A stretch of DNA of 64,000 nucleotides from Streptomyces sp. CG1. Its GTDB lineage: Bacteria > Actinomycetota > Actinomycetes > Streptomycetales > Streptomycetaceae. The number at the start of each line of letters is the position of its first letter. The first letter of the stretch is position 1. The notes beneath the pieces are model-generated. The model did no database searches, was not told the origin of the DNA, and saw nothing but the letters and a program-made list of their open reading frames with translations. Positions 35,435 through 42,975 of the stretch are shown in pieces. A program made the translations under genes and the position numbers. The DNA lies in the NCBI RefSeq assembly GCF_041080625.1, contig NZ_CP163518.1, forward strand, positions 8,859,501 through 8,923,500. The letters run 5' to 3'.

Positions 35435-35867
35435 GGCGGCTGATCGTAGATGAGTCCTCCCGGCACGTGACATGGAAGAGTGGGAAACCCACCCCGGCAC
35501 GGGCAATGCGAAGTGCTCGACGCTGACGACGCGATGCCCGGTGCGAAGCCGTCGTCGCCCAGCCCGGCAGAGTGCCCTTGCGTGCGAGGTGGCCATGGAT
35601 TTTGGCGGTAGTCCTCAGCGGCGACGCGCATCGGCTCTGCGGTTCGGGAGCTGTCCGCATCAGCTTCTCAAGTCGGTCCACAAGCCTCCTGCCGGTGCCT
35701 GGCCGGCATGTTGCACGACGCCGCAACCTCGTCCCGCAGCCGCCAGTGTGCCCTGTGCGCACTCGTGAGTATGAAGGCCCTGCCGTCCATCGGACGGAAG
35801 GGCCCTGTTCTGGCGGCGCGACGGGCAATCCGAGTGGAGCAGTGGCGGGGCCGGGCCTGGTCCGGGA
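35435..35867. other. Gap with a terminator
   Basis: No gene is supported. The hairpin at 35776-35804 probably ends the chitinase transcript. Confidence 0.45.
35776..35804 (-). terminator. Hairpin terminator of the chitinase gene
   Basis: GGCCCT.CCGTCC pairs with GGACGG.AGGGCC with one internal mismatch and a three-base loop, 64 bases past the chitinase stop. Confidence 0.65.
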
Positions 35868-36872
35868 TCAGCCGGTCCAGCCGCTGGCCGGTAGCCCTCG
35901 CACCCCTCGTGTGTGCGCCGTCAAGACCTGGGCGTTGATCTGGTTGAAGGCGCTGGAGTATGCGTAGCCGGTGGGCTTGTCGTAGCCGTCGACCTCCCAG
36001 AAGGCCAGTTCCCCGACTCCGTGGGAGGCGGCGAAGTTCTCCAGCGCGGTGGCGTCTGACTGCGAGAAGAACTCGTCGTCGTCGTTCTGGCCGGCGATCG
36101 GTGTCAGGCCCATCATCTGGTACGCCTGGGAGTTGGAGATGCCGTAGAGAGTGGCGAGCTGCCCGGCGGTTGCCTGCGCGGCGGATTCGGCGTCCAAGAG
36201 GGCGTTGTGCCCGTTGCCGAAATCCATGGTCATGAGGTTGACGGTGCTGACGTTGACCCCGTTGTCCTTGGCGTCCTGGAGGAGGGCGGTCTGCGCGGAG
36301 GGCAGGCCGTCTGGGGCGACCGCCAGCGTGTAGTCGACCTGGACGGAGGGGTTTTGCGCCTCAAGGGCGGCGAGTGCTTGGTTGCGGCGGGTGTTGGCAG
36401 CCGTGTCGTCCAGTGTGGTGCCTTCGATGTCGAAGTCGAGCCGGGTGACGCCGTAGGTGTTGACGATGCCGGCGTAGGCGGCGGTCAGGTCGGGGACCGA
36501 TGTGCAGGTCTGGGCGAGTTCGCCGCCGGCGGCTCCGCCGAAGGAGATGATGACGTTTCCGCCGCTGTCCTTCAGCGCGTTGATCTGTGAGGTGAACGCG
36601 CCGACGGGGTCGCCGTTGTATTCCCACTGCGCCGTGCAGCCCTCTTGGGGGATGAGGAAGGCCAGTGTGTACTGCTTCAGGCCGGTGGCGGCCATGTCAT
36701 CGGCCATGTCGCCGGCGGTGCCGGAGCCGATCTGGAGATAGGGGGCCGCGTAGTGCGCGGGCCAGGCGGACGCCGGCGCGGCGCCGGCCGGCTGGCCGAC
36801 ACTGATCAGTATGGCGGCGGTGGTGAAGGGGACAACGGCGGCGAGAGCGGCTCTGGGTGGGCGGATGACCAT
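35868..36872 (-). CDS. Secreted GH18 chitinase-like glycosidase
   Basis: 334 residues from ATG 36872, AGGA eight bases upstream. Signal peptide: a basic start then AAVVPFTTAAILISVGQPAGAAPASA. The barrel shows VIISFGGAAGGELA (strand 3 motif SxGG), the catalytic strand 4 RLDFDIEGTTLDD with D-x-D-x-E, and NLMTMDFGNGHN (strand 6, Met-x-Tyr/Phe-Asp). The strand 8 Trp is in ELAFWEVDGYD. No carbohydrate-binding module is attached, in contrast to many Streptomyces chitinases. It should act on chitin or related N-acetylglucosamine polymers outside the cell. Confidence 0.9.
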   Translation of the reverse strand: MVIRPPRAALAAVVPFTTAAILISVGQPAGAAPASAWPAHYAAPYLQIGSGTAGDMADDMAATGLKQYTLAFLIPQEGCTAQWEYNGDPVGAFTSQINALKDSGGNVIISFGGAAGGELAQTCTSVPDLTAAYAGIVNTYGVTRLDFDIEGTTLDDTAANTRRNQALAALEAQNPSVQVDYTLAVAPDGLPSAQTALLQDAKDNGVNVSTVNLMTMDFGNGHNALLDAESAAQATAGQLATLYGISNSQAYQMMGLTPIAGQNDDDEFFSQSDATALENFAASHGVGELAFWEVDGYDKPTGYAYSSAFNQINAQVLTAHTRGVRGLPASGWTG

Positions 36873-36925
36873 CGCTGTGTCCTGGAGGTGGGTTGGAGTC
36901 GCGTGAGGAAGGCATCAGGACCGGG

Positions 36926-36964
36926 GCCGCCGCCCCTCGGGCTTGGACCGGGAGGGGCGGCGGC
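36926..36964. terminator. GC hairpin between two secreted-protein genes
   Basis: A perfect 13-bp stem (36926-36938 with 36952-36964), loop 13. It lies between the start of the chitinase gene and the stop of the upstream secreted protein gene and would help isolate the two. Confidence 0.5.
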
Positions 36965-37053
36965 GGTCGGACGTGGAGGGCCTGGAGCACGGAGTGGGGC
37001 GCCACGACCGGCGCCCCGGCCGGTGCGGCTGCCGCTGAGCCGGTGACCACCGA

Positions 37054-37075
37054 GACGCCCTTGCCAAGGGGCGTC
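37054..37075 (-). terminator. Hairpin after the secreted barrel-like protein gene
   Basis: GACGCCCTT and AAGGGGCGTC form a nine-bp stem with one bulged G and a three-base loop, 46 bases past the stop at 37121. Confidence 0.6.
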
Positions 37076-37120
37076 GGGAGCTCGGCTGCGGAACGGCAGG
37101 CGCCTCCGGCGCCGGACAGC

Positions 37121-37696
37121 TCAGTGGTGGACGGCCGTGCACTGTCCGCCGGAGAACAGCGGGGTGGTGTCGACGGGCAGCCCCGGGTCCGGGTCGGCGA
37201 TGATGTCGGCGTTCTGGGTGACCGATCCCTCGCAGTCGTCGAGGGCGGGCTCCGGTTGCATGGACGCGGGCCCCATCCACAGGTCGACGTGATGGATGCC
37301 GTTCTGCCAGTCCGAGCTGCATTCCGCGCACCCGTCCTCCATGATGAAGTACTTCTGGAGGTACGGGACGTAGATGCGGGTGCCGGGAGCGAACTCACCG
37401 GGGTCGGTGGCGAAGGTGGACGGCTGATCGTAGGTGCCGAGGTCTTCGGTGGCCTCGCTGTGGATCTGCGGGTAGGCGATCTGCGCGGTTCCGTAGTGGC
37501 CGTTGCCGTCGTCGTTGTCGTTGTAACCGTAAGACGTGACATTGACGTTGACGGTCTGGCTATCGGAGGACCGGGCACTGTGGAGATGGCCGCTGATGTC
37601 GGGGGTGCCGGTCGTGGCCGATGCGGACGGTGAGATGAGGGCGAGCGACAGGGCGCTCGCGGCCATGAGCAGCGGTATCGTGAGGCGATGACGCAT
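37121..37696 (-). CDS. Secreted protein with a possible double-psi-barrel/3D-like fold
   Basis: 191 residues from ATG 37696 with AAGGAGG five bases upstream. Signal peptide MRHRLTIPLLMAASALSLAL to SASA. The mature part has VNVNVTSYGYNDNDDGNGHYG, PGTRIYVPYLQKYFIMEDGCAEC and GIHHVDLWMGP. The segment with a structural Gly-Thr, a Met/Glu-Asp loop and a final Asp-Leu-Trp resembles the barrel of RlpA/3D/expansin-like proteins. The pair CAEC and later Cys (DDCEG, GQCTA) may form disulfides. A wall- or polysaccharide-related role is a guess. It precedes a chitinase gene on the same strand. Confidence 0.65.
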   Translation of the reverse strand: MRHRLTIPLLMAASALSLALISPSASATTGTPDISGHLHSARSSDSQTVNVNVTSYGYNDNDDGNGHYGTAQIAYPQIHSEATEDLGTYDQPSTFATDPGEFAPGTRIYVPYLQKYFIMEDGCAECSSDWQNGIHHVDLWMGPASMQPEPALDDCEGSVTQNADIIADPDPGLPVDTTPLFSGGQCTAVHH

Positions 37697-38372
37697 GGAA
37701 CCTCCTTGGATCCAGGGGGACATGGGCTCCGGCAGCGCGCGTCCGAGGTAACCGAGCCCGGTCACCGGTGAGGTGGCAGCGGCGGATGTGAGCCGCGGAC
37801 GGCATAGCTGCCGTAGGGGATGCCGGCCCGTCGTCTGCAAGGGCGGGCGGCGTGGCCCGCGGAGAAGTTGCGGTGGGGCGACGAGGGCAGGTTGTCCGGC
37901 TGAGAGCGCGGCCTTCGTTTTACAGAAGGACGGCAGAGGGCTGGTGAAGTGTGCGTCCGCGACGTGCTGAAGAGGTCATGCGGATGAACCTCGCTTTGGA
38001 TGTGGGGGGTTCGCGTCCGCGCCGAGTGGTCGGGAGGACCACGCGAGGCGGGTGTGCGGCGCCTCGACGCGCGGCTGACCCCTGCCCAGGTCACCGGAGG
38101 GATAGCCGTCCAGGCCCATGAGCGGGTCGAGCAGTGATGTCGGGACACCGCATGAGAGGTGGCGCTGAAGCCTGCCGGTGTGTTCGTGCTGTGCGTCGTT
38201 AGGAAAGTTTCCTAATGGAAGGGACCGTAGTGAACCTGTCAGTGGACTGTCAATGGTGTGGCGCAGATTGAGACTGCGCCTGCGTGTGGTCGGGAGGGCG
38301 GCCGGGGCTGACGGTGGCCCGTAAGGCTTCAAAATGGCTTTATCGGCTGTGATCTGTGAGTTTGTCGGGTGG
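37697..38372. other. Gap with a ROK-type palindrome
   Basis: No gene is supported. The palindrome at 38199-38215 is the only clear signal; the segment ends at an IS remnant. Confidence 0.45.
38199..38215. promoter_or_regulatory. Perfect palindrome TTAGGAAAGTTTCCTAA
   Basis: 17-bp perfect dyad in otherwise unstructured DNA. It resembles operators of ROK-family repressors controlling extracellular polysaccharide degradation in Streptomyces and Kitasatospora (for example the chitosanase box), recalled from memory. The nearest downstream gene on the minus strand is the secreted protein at 37121-37696, 500 bases away. Confidence 0.55.
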
Positions 38373-39480
38373 TCAGCTTGCCCGCCGGTACTCGTTGATC
38401 AGGCCGGCGACGGCTTGGCTGCGTTCGATCCGGGCAGTGGGCAGGGGGTGATGTTCGGGTCGTCGTGGGGCGCGAGCTGGTTGCGGCCGTGGTGAGGCCG
38501 GTGGCCGTTGAAGTGCCGGGCGTGGTCGTGGAGGATCTTCTCGGCGTGGCCTCGGTCCAAGATCAGCAGGCCGTCGGTGCACTCCTTGCGTACCGAGGGT
38601 ATGAACCGTTCCGCGTACGGGTTGCAGTTGGGGCTGCGGGGAGGAATCTTCGCCATGGCAACGCCCTCGCTGGCGAAGACGGCATCGAGAGCATAGGTGA
38701 ACTTCGCGTCCCGATCCCGGACGAAGTGCGTGAAGTCAGCGGCGCGGTTGCCGAGCTGCCACAGCAGCTGTCGGGCCTGCTGGGTCGCCCAGGCGGCGGT
38801 GGGGTGCGCGGTGACGCCCAGGATGTGCACGGTGCGAGTGCGCACTCCCGTCACGAACAGAACGTACAGCCGACGCAGCGCGATGGTGTCGATGTGGAAG
38901 AAGTCAGTGGCCAGCGATCCGCTCGTCTGGGTCTTGAGGAAGGCGGCCCACTCGTGGCGCGCCGGGTGGCGGCGTGGCGCCGGGCTGATTCCGGCGGCAT
39001 GCAGGACGCGGCGCGCCGTGGCCGCGCTGACCTTGTGCCCGAGTCGGTGCAGCTCGCCGTGCACGCGGCGGAACCCCTACTGGGGGTTCTCGCCGCCGAG
39101 TCGGACGATCAGGTCTCCGAAGCTCGTCGGGCAGCAGCGGGCGACCTGGAAGGGGCGGCTGGGCCCACTTCTTCTTCACCAGGTGCTGGTGCCAGGCGAG
39201 CAGGGTGCGTGGGGAGACGATCCGGTGGTACGCGGAGCGCCCGCGGTAGGAGCCGGGCGAGCGCCGTCAACAGCGCGCGATCCGGCCAGCCCGGCTTTGG
39301 CGCGGCGATCTGGCGGCGCAGCACCGCGACCTCGTGCCGCAGAGTGAGGATCTGCGCGTTCTTCGCCGCGGTAGGTCGGCACAGCTGAGCCAGCCATGCG
39401 AAGACCCGTGTGGCGAACAGGTAGATCAGCCGAACGAGCACGAAGACTGATCTTGCCCCACCGCTACCAAGGCTCAAACT
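38373..39480 (-). pseudogene. IS481-like integrase-core transposase, decayed copy 2
   Basis: Starts RSVFVLVRLIYLFATRVFAWL, then AAKNAQILTLRHEVAVLRRQ and LLTALARLLPRALR. A frameshift leads to RIVSPRTLLAWHQHLVKKKW. A nonsense codon (TAG, near 39079) sits in ENPQ*GFRRVHGELHRLG where relatives have Trp. The catalytic core is otherwise whole: ATDFFHIDTIALRRLYVLF, HFVRDRDAKFTYALDAVF and RSPNCNPYAERFIPSVRKE (Asp, Asp, Glu). A last frameshift precedes the terminal AGLINEYRRAS (TGA 38373). Dead, but better preserved than copy 1. Confidence 0.82.
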
Positions 39481-40053
39481 CGAGGCCAGAGGCGGTGAAG
39501 CAATTTTGGAGCCCTATGAGATCCATGATCACCGCATGGATCTCGATCATGCCCCGGTCCATCACCGTCCCGCAGCGAAACGTCCTGATCAGGGGCCGAA
39601 CTCGGGTTTTCACGCGGGACAGGCGCGGGCCTTGTTGCATACGGGGCCGGCTGGGCCGGCGACGCCATGGCAGCGAGTGCAGGTGTGCTGCCATTCGGAG
39701 GGCACACCTTGGTGGGTCGTCTCAGTTCGGTGAGGGCCCCAATGTTTCCCACGGAGAGGGAGATTCGCGGTCCTGGCGCGGATGTGTAACGCCGGGGTTG
39801 CCGATCGGGATGCTGGTTGATCCAGCCCAGGCCGCCGCTGTCGCCGCACTGGGTCTGGCCTTGGCGTCCGCCGCGCCCCGTTCAGATTCGGGCGCTCCCC
39901 TTGCCGTGAGCCGGAGCGAAGCGGATCCGTCTGGGGGGTCAAGCCCCGTGGCAGTAGTCCCACACGCTCGCCCGCGTGCTCCAACAGCCCGCGCACATGA
40001 GCCGAGCCAGCCTCTCCTGCAGTTCGGGAGGCCCACCGGTTGTGCCGTTCGTT
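39481..40053. other. Gap between IS remnant and kinase gene
   Basis: No gene, RNA or repeat could be supported. The IS right end probably lies in the first 50 bases, but no inverted repeat was identified. Confidence 0.4.
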
Positions 40054-41682
40054 TCACTCCTTGACCGGGGTGTCGCCGTTCATGGCGAAGCGGGCGGAGC
40101 ACTGCTCGCCGGATCGGTCGCTCGCGTTCCAGACACAGATCCACATCGTGTGGCCGACGTCTGGGATAAAACTTGTCTTCGCGGCGCCCCAGGAGGCATG
40201 GAACGTGTACGCGATGCCGTCGCTGCGGTAGAGCTCGGCGTAGCAGCTCTGGTTCAGGGAGGTATTGAGCACGCCTGCGAGCTCGCCGGAGCCGTTGTCG
40301 TCCAGCCAGGCGGAGCAGGCGGCGTCGTTGCCGACCCAGGAGGTATCCGCCTCGGAGCCCTTGACCTGTGCCGGGTCGTCGCTGCCGTTGATACCACTGA
40401 TCGACGACGAGGTGACGCGGGTGGCGGCTGCTGAGGACGCGGCGGTCGCGAGGGGGTCAGAGGGCGAACGCGCGCTGGACGCGCTCGGCGGGACGGTCCT
40501 GTCCGTGCCGGCCGGGACGACCGGGGTCGGGCGTCCGGACTCCGCGGTGGGCGAGGCCGAACGGCTTGGGCTCGCGGAGGACGTCCGTGTCGCCCCGGCC
40601 ACGGGCTCGACGCTGACCGACGCGCTGTCGGACGGATGCGCAGCGCCGTTGTGCCGGGAAGCGGACGGGACGAGTACGAACGCCGCGACGGCGCCGAGGG
40701 CGATCACTGCGGCGGTCGGGAGCAGGAGCAGGCGTTTGCGTGGGCGGCGAGGTAACGCGGCGGACGGGGGCGCGGTCTCAGGCGCCGGATCCGCGTCCAG
40801 GTCCGGCGGCGGGACGGTCTTCAGCTTGCCGACCGGCGTCGCGGCGAAGGCACGTCGCGAGGCGATGCGTGACATGACCTCGGAAGGCCAGGAGGGAGGA
40901 GGAACAGGCAGGTGTGCGCGGGCCGCCTCCACCACCTCACCGGCGGTGGGGCGGGCTCCGGGGCCGGTCGCGAGACAGGACCCGATGACGGCGGCGAGGT
41001 CGGCGTCCACGGCACGCAGCGGCTCGACGTCGGGGACGACACCGGGCGTGCGGCCCGAAGCCGCGTAGAGCACGAGCGCCCCGAGCGAGTAGACGTCCGC
41101 GGGCGCGTCCACGTCCTCGTCCCCGGCCTGCTGTTCCGGTGCCGAGAATCCCTGCGTACCGTAGCTGCCACCGCTCTTGGTGAGCCTCGCCTGGTCTGCG
41201 GCGCGCGCGATACCGAAGTCGATCAGCTTCACGCCGTCCCGCACCAGCATGACGTTGCCGGGTTTGACGTCACGGTGCACGATCTCGAACGCGTGCACGG
41301 CCGACAGGTGAGTGGCCGCCTCGGCCAGCAGCAGCCACAGTGCCTCGGCGGGCAGCGGGCCGCGCAGCCGCACCGCCTCGTCCACGGTGAGTCCGGGTAC
41401 GTACTCGGTGGCGAACCAGGGACGTTCCGCGGTGCCGTCGCTCGCCAGCACCCGCGGCCCGACCCCGGCCGGCACACGGTAGAGGATGCCGACCTCGCGT
41501 TCGAAGCGCTCGCTGGAGACCAACCGTGGCCGGACGCGCTTGACGGCGGCGTAGCCCTTGTCCGACGCCCCGAGGTAGACCTCGCCCATGCCGCCGACGC
41601 CGAGCAGACCGATGATGTTGAAGCTGCCGATCTCCTGCGGATCGTCCGCGCCGAGCGGCTCGGCGATCGTGCTATCCATCAT
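40054..41682 (-). CDS. Transmembrane Hanks-type Ser/Thr protein kinase
   Basis: 542 residues from ATG 41682 (second ATG at 41679), GGGGAA upstream. Kinase domain about 20-270: glycine loop LLGVGGMGEVYLG, Lys48 in AAVKRV, catalytic VHRDVKPGN (Asp138), metal-binding LIDFGIAR (Asp155), GTQGFSAPEQ, and a degenerate AxGRTPG region. Then a Pro-rich linker, one helix (LLLLPTAAVIALGAVAAFVLV), a Ser/Thr-rich stalk and an outer domain of about 100 residues with four Cys (AACSAW, QSCYAEL, ICVWN, EQCSARF). It is not a PASTA receptor. It faces the FHA gene across 171 bases; its phosphothreonines are the natural ligand for that FHA protein. Confidence 0.92.
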   Translation of the reverse strand: MMDSTIAEPLGADDPQEIGSFNIIGLLGVGGMGEVYLGASDKGYAAVKRVRPRLVSSERFEREVGILYRVPAGVGPRVLASDGTAERPWFATEYVPGLTVDEAVRLRGPLPAEALWLLLAEAATHLSAVHAFEIVHRDVKPGNVMLVRDGVKLIDFGIARAADQARLTKSGGSYGTQGFSAPEQQAGDEDVDAPADVYSLGALVLYAASGRTPGVVPDVEPLRAVDADLAAVIGSCLATGPGARPTAGEVVEAARAHLPVPPPSWPSEVMSRIASRRAFAATPVGKLKTVPPPDLDADPAPETAPPSAALPRRPRKRLLLLPTAAVIALGAVAAFVLVPSASRHNGAAHPSDSASVSVEPVAGATRTSSASPSRSASPTAESGRPTPVVPAGTDRTVPPSASSARSPSDPLATAASSAAATRVTSSSISGINGSDDPAQVKGSEADTSWVGNDAACSAWLDDNGSGELAGVLNTSLNQSCYAELYRSDGIAYTFHASWGAAKTSFIPDVGHTMWICVWNASDRSGEQCSARFAMNGDTPVKE

Positions 41683-41853
41683 CAGCAGTTCCCCGGCCGC
41701 TCGCGCTCACGGCGGGCAGGCTATCGAGCAAGTCAGGGCAATGCAACACGAGTTGGCGGCGAACGCGCCCTTGCCCGGCGTACGCATCTGTGGGAGGACC
41801 GGTCCTCGCAGTGCGCTCATACACTGACGCGAGCCGAGTCGGAGGTATGTGAT

Positions 41854-42648
41854 ATGGCGTACGGAAACTTCCCACCCCAGATGCTGCCGCCGGGCAGTCC
41901 CTCCGACAGGGTGCCCTCGGCGCCGCCAGGGACGATCTTCGTACTGGGTCCGGAGGGCGGGTACGCCGTGCCGCCGCGCCGGTACACGCTGCTGTTCGGG
42001 CGCGACCGCGAGGACGTGCATGTGCCGGTCGGTGTCGACGACCCGACCGTCAGCCGTCGGCACGGCGTGTTCACCTGCACGGCCTCGGATGGCGACTGGT
42101 GGCTGGTCAACACTGGCAATCTGCCGATCGAACTGCCCGACGGCGTGCTGATGCTCACCGGCCACAAGCGGCTCATCGAGTCCGGGTACACCCCGCTGCT
42201 GATCAACTCGTCCAAGCGGCGTTCCCACCTGGTGGAGGTCCGGGTTGTGGACGAGGACGATCGGAACCCCCGCTCCACGAGCGGTGCGGAGACCGTGGAT
42301 CCCGAGACGGTCTACGAACTCTCCCCGCAGGAGCGGCTGGTACTCACCGCGCTCGCCCGGCGCTACCTCGAGGGCCACGAGGCCTTCCCGCTCCCGCTGG
42401 CCTGGGAGGACACCGCCCGTCTGGTCAACGCCTCCCCTTACGCGACCAAGTCCTGGACCCACAAGTCGGTCGCGAATACGGTGGAGGACGTGCGCGAACG
42501 GCTGCATCGCCGGGGCGTGCGCGGACTGCTGCGCGACGAGGTCGGCGAGCCGGTCGGCTCGACACTCAGTGTCAACCTGATCAGGGAACTGCTGAAGACG
42601 GCGACACTGAATGCTCAGGACTTGGAATTGCTGGCAGACAAGGACTGA
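41854..42648 (+). CDS. FHA-domain protein with C-terminal helical domain
   Basis: 264 residues from ATG 41854 with GGAGGT seven bases upstream. The FHA domain (about 30-115) has YTLLFGRDREDVHVPVGVDDPTVSRRHGVF, with the Gly-Arg, Ser-Arg-Arg-His and, later, NTGNLP core that binds phosphothreonine. The C-terminal part (150-264) begins LSPQERLVLTALARRYLEGHEA and contains HKSVANTVEDVRERLHRRGV, a helix-turn-helix-like arrangement. A kinase-controlled transcription factor or adaptor is plausible. It is divergent from the kinase gene and convergent with the 79-aa gene. Confidence 0.88.
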   Translation: MAYGNFPPQMLPPGSPSDRVPSAPPGTIFVLGPEGGYAVPPRRYTLLFGRDREDVHVPVGVDDPTVSRRHGVFTCTASDGDWWLVNTGNLPIELPDGVLMLTGHKRLIESGYTPLLINSSKRRSHLVEVRVVDEDDRNPRSTSGAETVDPETVYELSPQERLVLTALARRYLEGHEAFPLPLAWEDTARLVNASPYATKSWTHKSVANTVEDVRERLHRRGVRGLLRDEVGEPVGSTLSVNLIRELLKTATLNAQDLELLADKD

Positions 42649-42664
42649 GCGGATCGCAGGGTAC

Positions 42665-42693
42665 GTGCCCCGGCCGGTCGTCGGCCGGGGCAC
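42665..42693. terminator. Bidirectional terminator
   Basis: GTGCCCCGGCCG pairs perfectly with its complement (42682-42693) around a five-base loop, between the FHA gene (ends 42648) and the 79-aa gene (ends 42704). Confidence 0.8.
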
Positions 42694-42703
42694 GCGGCGT
42701 TGC

Positions 42704-42943
42704 TCAGCGTTCTTCCTCAGGCTCGGCTTCGGCGTTGTATGTGACGTGCATGGTGCCGTGTCCGACGGCGAAGACGGCCGCTTGGTCCTCCGCGGAGATC
42801 TGTTGGTGCGGCTGCGGCTGCGGCTGCGGTTGCGGTTGCTCAGTGCGATGCGTCGTGTTCGTCACCTGGTTGTTGTCGCCTACGATCAACGTGCCGGAGA
42901 CGTCCCCGGCGTGGATGTCCCCGTGTGTGGATTCCGCGGGCAT
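42704..42943 (-). CDS. 79-aa protein sharing motifs with the island's other proteins
   Basis: 79 residues from ATG 42943, AAAGG upstream. The first part, IHAGDVSGTLIVGDNNQVTN, matches the N-terminus of the adjacent STAND protein (IRTGDVSGLMVAGSHNTVHT). A Gln-Pro repeat (QPQPQPQPQP, from repeated GGTTGC/GGCTGC triplet pairs) links to a tail AAVFAVGHGTMHVTY, similar to the tails of the genes at 46467 and 47220. No enzymatic residues. It lies 32 bases behind the STAND gene on the same transcript. It may be a regulatory partner docking through one or both motifs. Confidence 0.7.
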   Translation of the reverse strand: MPAESTHGDIHAGDVSGTLIVGDNNQVTNTTHRTEQPQPQPQPQPHQQISAEDQAAVFAVGHGTMHVTYNAEAEPEEER

Positions 42944-42975
42944 GGCCTGCCTTTCGTGGTCGGTCTCGGGGAAGG

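Noticed and set aside
39481..40053. Short frames (76-222 codons) between the IS remnant and the kinase
   Set aside because: No ribosome sites, odd composition, no family resemblance.
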